Below the pieces are notes generated by a model that saw only the letters and a program-made list of their open reading frames with translations, was not told the DNA's origin and did no database searches. Position numbers and translations under genes: made by a program. Of a stretch of 64,000 nt of DNA, positions 40,946-49,599 are shown one piece after another. Within the stretch, counting starts at the first letter, position 1. Each line of letters starts with the position of its first letter. The DNA is from Pomphorhynchus laevis (taxonomy: Eukaryota > Acanthocephala > Palaeacanthocephala > Echinorhynchida > Pomphorhynchidae). The stretch covers positions 58,718 through 122,717 of the forward strand of contig WNNJ02001624.1 of assembly GCA_012934845.2 (NCBI GenBank), written 5' to 3'.

Positions 40946-41456
40946 ATCAGCTAACTGAGTCTACGTATTTAATATAATTATAAAATAAACAAAACATAAT
41001 AATGCTAAATCAAAATTTAATAATTAAATATAAAATTAATAATTGTTTTTAGATTTTCTATAATTTAAATCATGTTAAAGAAATGAAATTTAAAATAAAC
41101 GTCATTTTTATGAATTGACTAATAAATAACAGACGTTGTATCAGAATAAGAATTAGAGGTCATCAGCAGGAACTGCTATGCTATCAGGTTTCGGCCCCTA
41201 ACTCCTCTACCCAACATAGCAGCGGGGCCAAATACATGCTAATGATGTATTTCCTCTGAAATAACAATCTAGTATCTTATTCTAATACAAAGTATATTAT
41301 TTATTAGCCATCCATAAAAATTTGCCACTAAAGAGTTTAAATTTTTTCTTTATATAATAACATTATTACGTGATGAATTATTACATTATTACTTTACATT
41401 ATTACGTTTTGTTTATTTTATAATTGTATTAAATACGTAGACTCAGTTAGCTGATT
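40946..41456. mobile_element. 511-bp MITE-like unit from the PLE block
   Basis: Bounded by a 27-bp inverted repeat: AAATCAGCTAACTGAGTC on the left and GACTCAGTTAGCTGATTT on the right (41430-41456). Inside is a terminal block with both pseudoknot stems and a stub of the RT 3' end. This makes a compact non-autonomous unit with its own ends. Confidence 0.6.
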
Positions 41457-41686
41457 TGATTTATCAAAATGTCGAAATTTTATTTAAAAATTTGGATCAA
41501 GTTTATTATTTCCCCCAGCAACTACACAAGTTTATTATTTCCCCCAGCAACTACACAAGTTTATTATTTCCCCCAGCAACTACACAAGTTTATTATTTCC
41601 CCCAGCAACTACACAAGTTTATTATTTCCCCCAGCAACTACACAAGTTTATTATTCCCCCATCAACTACACAAGTTTATTATTTCC

Positions 41687-41863
41687 TTGATTAGAAAAAT
41701 CCAATATTTCGACGGCACTACGGCACGTCATCTTCAGGGTTGTAATTAGCTAGAACACTTATAAATTTTCTTAATCTAAGAAAATTTATAAGTGTTCTAG
41801 CTAATTACAACCCTGAAGATGACGTGCCGTAGTGCCGTCGAAATATTGGATTTTTCTAATCAA
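41687..41863. repeat. Perfect palindrome, 87-bp arms, 3-base loop
   Basis: Arms 41687-41773 and 41777-41863 are exact inverse complements by eye, with ATC between. Each arm holds TAGAACACTTATAAATTTTC and the hairpin-forming CTGAAGATGACGTGCC followed by GTCGAAATATTGG, both seen at other PLE ends. It would form a cruciform or a long RNA hairpin. Probably a PLE end duplicated head-to-head inside the Merlin element. Confidence 0.9.
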
Positions 41864-42040
41864 ATAAATATTCCTGTTTCCTCGCCTTCTTGTAATAATT
41901 CGGATTGGAAACAAATTTTCTCTTTTATTATTTTCCCCCAACAATTATATAAGTTTATCTCAAAATATATTTTTGAAATCATTATGGTATTAAAATTAAA
42001 AATAAAAAAGGAAAATAACATAAAGATTAAAAATAAAGGT

Positions 42041-42670
42041 TTATAAATCAAGTATTTTTTCAATTGGCTCACGAGGAATATTATCTCGCCACATATATTC
42101 AGCCAAATAATCATTTAACAAATTTTTGCGGAATCCTTTCATTTCCTTGCCTCTAACTTTCATCTTTGCCCAATAAGATTCACTATGTTGGGTATGAAAC
42201 CCTGATTCACGATTTGAAAATTCACGGGAATGATTGACGGTTTCATGCAGAAACCCGATTTCATGAAGCTTTTTATAAGATTTCCATTCATCACTGTGAA
42301 TGATCGTGCCTTTTTTGCAAACTTGTTCTATTATTGGCAATAAGGTAGATGAGGCTCTATTGGGCACAACTTGAAGATATCCTCTTGCTGGAACAAAACT
42401 TGTGTCGCAAATTCCGAAAACCCAAATTTGCTCGCTGCTTATTCCCCTGTTATATTTTGATTTGTGGCAAAATAAACTTTCGTCAATTTGACACACAATC
42501 CCATCCCCTCCTAATCTTATGGGGTTGTCATCTATATATCGAATACATAGTTTGCGTATCATCGAAAAAATCTTTATTGCTAGGTTCTTACAAATGGAGA
42601 TTTCATCCAGCAATTTGTAAATTATTTCCTCTTTTGAAAACCTATATATAATCTCTAGGCATTCTGTCAT
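42041..42670 (-). CDS. Merlin transposase, catalytic part
   Basis: 209 codons. Reads LDEISICKNLAIKIFSMIRK, VCQIDESLFCHKSKYNRG (first Asp), WVFGICD, IIHSDEWKSYKKLHE (second Asp), FHTQHSESYWAKMKVRG (Glu in the position of the ISXO2 IEGFWS motif). This is the DDE-type ISXO2-like fold of Merlin transposases, cutting and pasting the element. The DDE residues are in place. It is separated from its N-terminal zinc finger by one frameshift at 42670-42679, so the copy is probably inactive. Confidence 0.88.
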   Translation of the reverse strand: MTECLEIIYRFSKEEIIYKLLDEISICKNLAIKIFSMIRKLCIRYIDDNPIRLGGDGIVCQIDESLFCHKSKYNRGISSEQIWVFGICDTSFVPARGYLQVVPNRASSTLLPIIEQVCKKGTIIHSDEWKSYKKLHEIGFLHETVNHSREFSNRESGFHTQHSESYWAKMKVRGKEMKGFRKNLLNDYLAEYMWRDNIPREPIEKILDL

Positions 42671-42678
42671 TGGAATTC

Positions 42679-42996
42679 TTAGGTTTTAAAAAGGGAACGC
42701 TTTCTTATTGACATTGTTGTCTTATAGCGTTCACAATTTTTGTTAACGCATTTCCAGACAAAGTCGTCCGATATTTTGCGATATCTGGTCCACGACATAT
42801 TATCATTACAATGACAACATGTCATGGATGATTTCAATACACCTTTTCGCTTGAAAAACGATATAATCTCATCATTTCCAGCGCCCAAGATTTTTCGAAT
42901 ATAGAATTCATATGCTGTCATCTGGGGTTTACAATACAAAGTAACCAAGTTAATTATTTCCCCCACGACATATGTCCCTCCACGACATATTATCAT
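42679..42996 (-). CDS. Merlin transposase, N-terminal zinc finger part
   Basis: 105 open codons. After a helical start comes MTCCHCNDNMSWTRYR and DFVWKCVNKNC, a C-x2-C...C-x4-C zinc ribbon, then TTMSIRKRSLF. Merlin proteins start this way. The start codon is uncertain because the region is partly duplicated in tandem (42791-42970 and 42981-43160). The product would recognise the transposon ends. Confidence 0.8.
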   Translation of the reverse strand: MIICRGGTYVVGEIINLVTLYCKPQMTAYEFYIRKILGAGNDEIISFFKRKGVLKSSMTCCHCNDNMSWTRYRKISDDFVWKCVNKNCERYKTTMSIRKRSLFKT

Positions 42997-43160
42997 TACA
43001 ATGACAACATGTCATGGATGATTTCAATACACCTTTTCGCTTGAAAAACGATATAATCTCATCATTTCTAGCGCCCAGGATTCTTTGAATATAGGATTCA
43101 TATGCTGTCATCTAGGGTTTACAATAAAAATTACACAAGTTAATTATTTCCCCCAATAAT
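42791..43160. repeat. Tandem duplication, ~180 bp twice
   Basis: 42791-42970 and 42981-43160 share CACGACATATTATCATTACA and the following ~170 bases with a few differences, offset 190. The second copy falls at the 5' end of the Merlin transposase and adds an extra subterminal TTATTTCCCCC unit between them. Confidence 0.8.
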
Positions 43161-43239
43161 TACACAAGTTGATTATTTCCCCCTGGGGGAAATAATCAAC
43201 TTGATCCAAAAACTTTATTTTATTTATTTAAAATAAATA

Positions 43240-43655
43240 AATAAATTTAAACTCTTAAGTATCAAATTTTTATGGATGAATAAATAATATACTTTGCATT
43301 AGAATAAGATACTAGATAGTTATTTCAGAGGAAATACATCATTAGCATGTATTTGGCCCCGCTGCTATGTTGGGTAGAGGAGTTAGGGGCCGAAACCTGA
43401 TAGCATAGCAGTTCCTCCTGATGACCTCTAATTCTTATTCTGATACAACGCCTGTTATTTATTAGTCAATTCATAAAAATGACGTTTATTTTAAATTTTA
43501 TTTTTTATTTTTATTTTTTAACTTGATTAAAATTATAGAAAATCTAAAAACAATTATTAATTTTATTATTTAATTATTAAATTTTGATTTAGCATTATTA
43601 TGTTTTGTTTATTTTATAATTATATAACAATACGTAGACTCAGTTAGCTGATTTA
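43240..43655 (-). repeat. PLE terminal block, reverse orientation
   Basis: Full block ending GACTCAGTTAGCTGATTTAA. With 40946-41345 it makes a ~400-bp inverted pair around the Merlin element. Both pseudoknot stems are intact. Confidence 0.85.
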
Positions 43656-43835
43656 ATTTATTATTCTAATACACAGTATATTACTTATTATCCATCCAAA
43701 AAATTTTCCACTTAAGAGTATAAATTTATATTTAATAATATTTTGTTGATATATATAAATATATATACAGACAATTTATAAATGAGTTTAATTCAAGTCA
43801 AAAAAATTTTTGTGAACATTGCATTCGTGTCTTTT
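43656..43835 (-). repeat. PLE RT 3'-end remnant and AT repeat
   Basis: CTTATTATCCATCCA and the AATTTTCCACTTAAGAG block match the C-terminal coding end of PLE type 1 RTs. Followed by a TATATAAATATATATA run. Confidence 0.55.
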
Positions 43836-43838
43836 TTA

Positions 43839-43989
43839 GATTAAAGCGGTCATTGTGGGAGAACATTATAGACATGAGAAGTATTTTTATTGAATAAAGA
43901 TTGTTGAGCTTTCGACCACCAAGACCATTATCGTATGATAAAAATACTTCTCATGTCTATAATATTCTCCCACAATCACCGCTTTAATC
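43839..43989. repeat. Inverted repeat, ~52-bp arms
   Basis: GATTAAAGCGGTCATTGTGG...GAAGTATTTTTAT and its near-complement are separated by ~45 bases (AGCTTTCGACCACC inside). A few mismatches. Non-coding; a MITE-like or PLE-end fold-back. Confidence 0.75.
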
Positions 43990-44013
43990 AAAAGAAATTG
44001 TTTTTTTTTGTGA

Positions 44014-44175
44014 AGCATCCCTAAGAATTAAAACTAAAATTTTATTTAAATATTTCGGCTGTTCGTGCAGCCCTTTTCAATTGTAAGCCCTTATATCAAG
44101 ACAATTAAAGAGGCTGCATGAACATCCAAAATATTATAATAAAATTCAAGTTTTAATTCTCGAGGATGCTTCGTC
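44014..44175. repeat. Inverted repeat, ~70-bp arms
   Basis: GAAGCATCCCTAAGAATTAA ... and its imperfect complement ending GAGGATGCTTC. The centre has CAATTGTAAGCCCTTATATC. Non-coding fold-back unit next to the previous one. Confidence 0.7.
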
Positions 44176-44879
44176 AAAAAAAACAATATATATCTATATA
44201 TAATATATGTGATAAGTAAACTAGTAAAGTACTCAATATACTAGACGTTTGGATTTATTGTTTTATCTAAAACAGGTAACAATAAAAAGTCAAATCAGAA
44301 ACAGAGACAATAAGAATAACCCTGAGCTTAGGTTATGTCTGGCCATTTGAAAAAATGATGTTTATTTATTCCATTTAATGAGTCTCACATAAGTTGTTCG
44401 ATCAATTTTTGTTCAATAAAATTTCTCATCTTATAATTGCCGGTTCGCTTAAGCATTCGCTTAAGATCCGTCTTGTTTCTCTAACATCTTGAAGGTCACA
44501 GTGTTGACAATTTGCTAAATATATAATATCTGCAAATAACTTCACCTATAACGTTATAATTTTATGGTTTTTTTTATGTTATGGTTTTCTAAATTGATTA
44601 CTTTTTGTTTGAGCGCAACATTTACATCTTTTTTCTTACACATATTTTACATTGATTGATGTTTTTAATCAAATTCGAATACCTTTTATCATTTATTGTG
44701 TCGACCAATTTTATTGTTAGCTTGATAGATCCATTGGATATCCGGTAATATTAAATTTTCAGCTGTTGCAATTGTGCCTATTTTTTCCTTATGCATTTCT
44801 GGATATGTTTGAACGTTAGGTTTAACTATATTAATTGTATTTTTGTTTCTATTTTCCAGTTTCTATTTTCTATTTTCTA
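44176..44879. other. AT-rich stretch, nothing clear
   Basis: Short runs such as GCATTCGCTTAAGATCCG and a T/C-rich TTTCTATTTTCTAGTTTCTG patch near 44860. No ORF, repeat or RNA gene that I can support. Confidence 0.4.
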
Positions 44880-45490
44880 GTTTCTGTCTTTTCAATTTTG
44901 ATAAGTGGGTTTGTTGTCTGGCTCTATGGATTGCACTCAAACTTTCATGTTACAGATCCTTGGTTTTTAAAAATGTTTAAGGTTTTTGATATGAATCTCG
45001 CGTATATCGGGCTCGCTGCATATCTTAATAATTCTCGCAGCCTCGTTTCGAATAATTGATTTTTTTGTAAAATTTTGATGCTTGCTATTTGCGTGTAGGT
45101 AGTTCGATATTGATGTTGATTTTCTGTAAATACTTGTTGGTATATTTTGTTTATCGTCTCTATAGACTGAAACGTCAAGGAATCGGGCAATGACTTATAC
45201 TGATGTAGTGAATTTTAAACATCCGAAATTGTTTATGTCTAAAGAACTTTTCTAAGTTTTCTTGTCCATGTTTCCAAACGATGAATATATTATCAATATA
45301 TTGTACGAATAAAAAAGGTTTTATTATAAGCTTAGATTGGTGAATCATTGATTTAAAGAGTTTCTTTTCGTTTTCACTTAATTTTGTATATATAATACGG
45401 GAATAAAATTTTGATATAGCATAGATAAATAAATAGTTTCTTGTTCCAATATTTCGACTTTCTAGCGAAGTCATTGTCAAGGATGTCATC
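44880..45490 (-). pseudogene. PLE type 2 reverse transcriptase, 3' part
   Basis: 45175-45489 is open: YSRIIYTKLSENEKKLFKSM, IIKPFLFVQYIDNIFIVWKH (YIDN in place of YIDD). Further frames give SIYRKSTSISNYLHANS and SEPDIREIH. A classical Penelope-type palm end. It lies 3' of a GIY-YIG ORF, so the two come from neighbouring copies rather than one gene in normal order. Confidence 0.78.
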
Positions 45491-46558
45491 TAGAAAAATT
45501 TACAATTAGTACAATAAAAACTACAAAATAAAAAATAAAAGTTTCTATTTGTAGTTTTAGTTCTCGTCCAAATTCATTGAATTTTAAATTTATTAATGGA
45601 CGATAAATTCGAATAAGGAGAGCTTCCATCAGTCTTAATTCGTATGTACTATTGCATTTGTAAGGTATTTTAAAATTCTTTATCATCTCGTCTAATGCAA
45701 CAAATCCTTCACTATGTTCGGCTTCTAGATGCTTCTGGATCGCACTACTCTTATACTTATGCTGTTTGATACGATCCAACAATTTACAACTTGTGTAACC
45801 TATATAAGCGGCGTTACAGCCAGCTTTGTTACATGAATATTGATACACAACGTTGTGAGTGTTTTCTGGAGTGGTTCTCTTTCTCAACGCAAACATGGAT
45901 CCTAAACGATGAGGTCGGAAAAACCCTCTTATATCCAGATTCGAATTTTGATTCATACAACGAATATGTTGATGACAAATTTGCGTCAGCGATCTAACGT
46001 CGTTTGTAAGATTTGAAACCGAATCGCTTTCATAATACACTATGACTTTGTTGTGGCATATTGCGTTTGTTGTGGCATGCCGCTTATATAGGTTACACAA
46101 GTTGTAACTTGTTGGATCGTATCAAACAGCATAAGTATAAGAGTAGTGCGATCCGGAAGCATCTAGAAGCCGAACATAGTAGAGGAGTTGTTGCATTAGA
46201 CGAGATGATAAAGTATTTTAAAATACTTTACAAATGCAATAGTACATACGAATTAAGACTGGTGGAAGCTCTCCTCATTCGAATTTATCGTCCATTAATA
46301 AATTTAAAATTCAATGAATTTGGACGGGAACTAAAACTACAAATAGAAACTTATTATTTTTTATTTTGTAGCTTTTATTGTACTGATTGAATTTTTCTAG
46401 ATGACATCCTTGACAATGACTTCGCTAGGAAGTCGAAATATTGGAACAAGAAACTATTTGTTTATCTATGCTATATCAAAATTTTATTCCCGTATTATAT
46501 ATACAAAATTAAGTGAAAACGAAAAGAAACTTTAAATCAGTGATTCACCAATCTAAGC
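45329..46558. repeat. Fold-back of PLE type 2, ~485-bp arms
   Basis: Arms about 45329-45813 and 46078-46558 are inverse copies with a few differences, spacer about 264 bases. Each arm carries the second half of the GIY-YIG coding region and the ATGACTTCGCTAG(A/G)AAGTC hairpin end. Typical of PLE insertions that recombine head-to-head. Confidence 0.85.
45486..46100 (-). CDS. PLE type 2 GIY-YIG endonuclease
   Basis: 204 open codons. N-terminal part: VIVYYESDSVSNLTNDVR, NLDIRGFFRPHRLGSMFALR. Then the nuclease: VVYQYSCNKAGCNAAYIGYT (the VVYQY..AYIGYT pair is the GIY-YIG signature), CKLLDRIKQHKYKSSAIQKH (catalytic-helix Arg), MEALLIRIYRPLINLK (Glu on the third motif). All usual catalytic positions seem kept. 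It would nick target DNA during PLE insertion. Most of it is repeated in reverse at 46078-46390. Confidence 0.85.
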   Translation of the reverse strand: MCNLYKRHATTNAICHNKVIVYYESDSVSNLTNDVRSLTQICHQHIRCMNQNSNLDIRGFFRPHRLGSMFALRKRTTPENTHNVVYQYSCNKAGCNAAYIGYTSCKLLDRIKQHKYKSSAIQKHLEAEHSEGFVALDEMIKNFKIPYKCNSTYELRLMEALLIRIYRPLINLKFNEFGRELKLQIETFIFYFVVFIVLIVNFSR

Positions 46559-46659
46559 ACATAACAAAACTAAAATCAGATATTACGTTTCTAAAAAAAG
46601 GTTTTAATACAAATGATTGCATCGTGTTTACTTCATAACAAAAATTACTTGACAAGAAA

Positions 46660-48760
46660 AAACAAATAATATACAAGATATTTCCTGTCAACCACTAGTC
46701 CGGGTGTCGAGTCGTGGAGACAGTGCACCAACCAAACTACTCCAGACCACGCGATCCTAGGCGAAAGACCAAAGTTATCTTTCAGATAGCTCAAGGCGGT
46801 CTTCGTTTAGATTCGAGATTTGATCTCTCCATCGGTATCGAGGTCTACCTTGAGGTCTCTTTCCAGAGAGTCCAGCCTGGAAGCCTTCCGATGAAGGCGA
46901 TCCCTAGACATCTTCAGAACGTGTGTTGGCCACCTCAGCTGACTTTACTCGATGTGGAGAAACAGCGACTTTACTTTGGGTCCATAACGGATGACCGAAT
47001 TCATAACCTTATTTTAAGGCTAAGACCGGCCACACCGTGAAGGAACCTCATTTCGGTCCCCTGTATCCAAGATATTTTCCTTTCGGTTATAACCCAAAGT
47101 GCATGACTATAGGTTAAAATAGAAACGTAGATTGCGTGACAAACCGAAAGCGTCGCCCTAAGACTTAACTTTCGCTTCACTACGACATACCTGTACAAAG
47201 AACACATTGTTGCGATAATTGTGCAAATCTAATTATCAATCTCCTCGGTGTTCCTGCCGTCCCTCGAGAGCAATACCCTAAGATACTTGAAATCTTCCAC
47301 ATCAGGAAGAATCCTCCCCCCAATCTGGGTTGACATTGGCACATGAATGGGAGACGACCACATAGAGACAATCTTTGAGGTACTGACCAAAATTCCTGCG
47401 GCTTGGCATTTCATCGTGAATCGTACTAGTAGGCATTGTAAGTTCTTAGGACAAGAAGCCAACAAACAACGTCATCTGCAAAAAAGCAGAGATGGTATCC
47501 TGATAGAACCGAAATGAAGATCGTCATCCGTCAAAGCAGCCCATCTCGAAATTTTGTCCACTTAAACAAGGAACAAACCTGGAGACAAAGGACAATCCGG
47601 ACGAAGTCCAGCGCTTACTAGAAATGATTTAGACTACATGCATAGAACACAAACACAACTCATGCTTTGTTCATACAGAAAAGTCACAGCTACCCGAAGA
47701 TAGTTTGGTACTTCATACTCTCTTAGTACTTTCCACAACCTCTATCGCGAGACTCAGTCGAACGCTTTCTCCAAATCTACAAAACAAATGTAGACAGGTT
47801 GAGCGAACTCCCAAAACCGTTCAAGGATAGTTGAGAGAGTAAAAAGCTGATCGCAGTTCTACGACTTGGACGAATGCCGTATTTTTCTTCTTGCAATTGT
47901 CCCACAACTACAGGCCGTATCCTTAACTCAAGAATTCTAGCAAATACGTTATCAGTTTGGCTACGAATATTGATGCCCCGATAATTGAAACACATTCTTC
48001 GTTTACCTTTCTTAAAGATCGGTACCACCATCCCAGTTCGCCACTCACTAGGAACCGTGCCCGACTTCAATGCAACATTGAAGAGCCCTGGTAGACACTG
48101 CATGCCAATAACGTCGAGAGCCTTTAAGGTTTCAGGTCGAATCTCGTCTACTTCAGAAGACTTGCCATTATGAAGTTATTTAACAACAATGACCTTATCC
48201 AAAGATATGAGCTCTTACGTTAATTCTAAAGGCTCTACTTCTACAAGTGAAGACATATTTATCGGATTAAGAAGACTCCTAAAATTATATTTTTAACAAC
48301 GAAGATTTTCTTCAATGTCAGCATAGATCCTCTCTGGTCATAGACAGTTTGAGCAGTGTTCTGCATTCCAACACAAAAGTTCCTGATTGTCATACAGAAC
48401 ATCTTCGAAGCTGATCTATAATCAAGTTCTAAGTACTCCAAACTTATCTCAAGACGGCTTCTTGGCTTCGGTAACTGCTCGGCTGAAGCTCTCTTTGCCC
48501 TTCGGTACTTGTCTACAGATTACACTTATTTATCTGACAAAGTTGCCTTATAAGCCAGCTTCTTCTGTTGGACAAAATCTCTAAATGTTGGCGTCGACCA
48601 AGCAGTTCGAGTATTTCCTTGGCGACATGCTCCTATGCATTCAAGCCACAACTTTTAGCGGTTACTTTGGCAAGCGACGATCTGAACATACCCCATTCCT
48701 GAAACGTTCTTTGACAGAAACATCTACTATGTGCTCCCAGCGCGCCCTCACACAACGTTT
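46660..48760 (-). mobile_element. RTE/Rex-like LINE, copy 3, inverted twin of copy 2
   Basis: On the minus strand: VPSEWRTGMVVPIFKKGKRR (47777-48103), LASCPKNLQCLLVRF, VEDFKYLRVLLSRDG, TYSHALWVITERK, MRFLHGVAGL, then the C-terminal block (46714-46900). The same left and right junctions to PLE sequences as 29060-31242, so both descend from one inserted copy that was duplicated in inverted orientation. Several frame breaks. Confidence 0.85.
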
Positions 48761-48762
48761 AT

Positions 48763-48877
48763 GTTTCCAATTAACAAGATTGGAAATCAACAAGATTGTT
48801 TTTCATTAAATATTAATAATAATTGTAACTGCAATACCGCAGGTGTAGTGTATCTAATACAGTGTACATGTGGATTG
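48763..48877 (+). pseudogene. PLE GIY-YIG, 5' piece, split by insertion
   Basis: Open frame GNQQDCFSLNINNNCNCNTA and GVVYLIQCTCG, cut after GTGGATTG at 48877 and resumed at 51803 with CAATATATTGG. The uncut version is at 28807-29060. Confidence 0.85.
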
Positions 48878-48991
48878 TATTAGTAAGTATAATATATTTT
48901 ATATATTATTATTTTTATATTGTATTTTATATTTATATTTATATTTTTATTGTATTATTTTTTTATTGTATTATTTTGTAATACAATATAA

Positions 48992-49492
48992 GGTCTGCAC
49001 GCGCTCACATGTCAATACGGGGGACATCGAGGCCTTCGTCATGATGGCATTCGAGATGTTTTATTCCATGCGGCGCAGAATGCTCGAATGCACGTCTCGC
49101 TAGAACCACAGAGATTATTGCCTGATCTTCGTGAAAGACCAGCCGATATCTTGATACATGGAGACCCCCCAGAAGCGGTGGATTTTGCAGTTACGCACCC
49201 ACAACAGAGTGGTTTCCTGGCAGAAGCTGCTATTTCAGAAGGCTACGCAGCAGCGGCATATGCTGCCAATGTTAAGGATCGAAAATACCGAGCGCGTATG
49301 GAGGCCCATGGTTATGTGTTCACACCCGCTGTTGTTGAGGTGTTTGGAGGTTGGAATGTCAAGGGCGAACAATTAATTAGACGTATCGCTGGTAATGTTA
49401 GTAAAGTTCGGGGTATTCCCTATAGCGTAGCGGTTACCAAGTTGTTCCAACGTACCTCAGTGGCCCTTATGCGTGGTAACGCCCGCGCATAA
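48992..49492 (+). CDS. RLE-A copy 4, endonuclease domain
   Basis: Open directly after a TAA; begins GLHALTCQYGGHRGLRHDGI (end of the CCHC motif and the RHD helix), then RERPADILIHGDPPEAVDFA (nuclease acidic positions), NVKDRKYRAR, VVEVFGGWNVKGEQLI and SVALMRGNARA. The stop follows immediately after the family landmark ALMRGNA, inside a 13-bp hairpin (49464-49501). Closest by eye to RLE-A copy 1. RT is missing. In sister copies the frame continues into cargo at this point; here the cargo follows about 105 bases later in another frame. Confidence 0.88.
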   Translation, partial: GLHALTCQYGGHRGLRHDGIRDVLFHAAQNARMHVSLEPQRLLPDLRERPADILIHGDPPEAVDFAVTHPQQSGFLAEAAISEGYAAAAYAANVKDRKYRARMEAHGYVFTPAVVEVFGGWNVKGEQLIRRIAGNVSKVRGIPYSVAVTKLFQRTSVALMRGNARA

Positions 49493-49501
49493 GGGCCATA
49501 T
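49464..49501. repeat. Hairpin at the RLE/USP junction
   Basis: TGGCCCTTATGCG and CGCATAAGGGCCA pair perfectly over 13 bp with a 12-base loop. The left arm is coding for ALMRGN; the right arm replaces the usual ILKSLD continuation and contains the stop. It looks like a template-switch fold-back at the junction. Confidence 0.8.
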
Positions 49502-49599
49502 TCCTACTACTTGGAATATCCTACTCGTCTAGTTCATGGGGACGCCCTCCGGTAACCCATAAACCGCTCGAACGATTTTTCGAAGAAAGCCAAGATGAG

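Larger units (their letters stand above)
41487..43216 (-). mobile_element. Merlin/ISXO2-type DNA transposon
   Basis: Inverted ends: left TTTGGATCAAGTTTATTATT, right (reverse) TTTGGATCAAGTTGATTATT, both leading to CCCCCAG. The 10-mer ATTTTATTTA flanks both sides (41477-41486 and 43217-43226), a possible but low-complexity target duplication. The left subterminal region holds about seven ~29-bp copies of a unit with ACAAGTTTATTATTTCCCCC, and the right has two or three. A broken ISXO2-type transposase is inside on the minus strand, and an 87-bp palindrome interrupts the left side. Confidence 0.8.

Noticed and set aside
41503-41690. CRISPR-like array
   Set aside because: The ~29-bp units are head-to-tail with no variable spacers and extend the transposon's inverted end. 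A subterminal minisatellite explains them.
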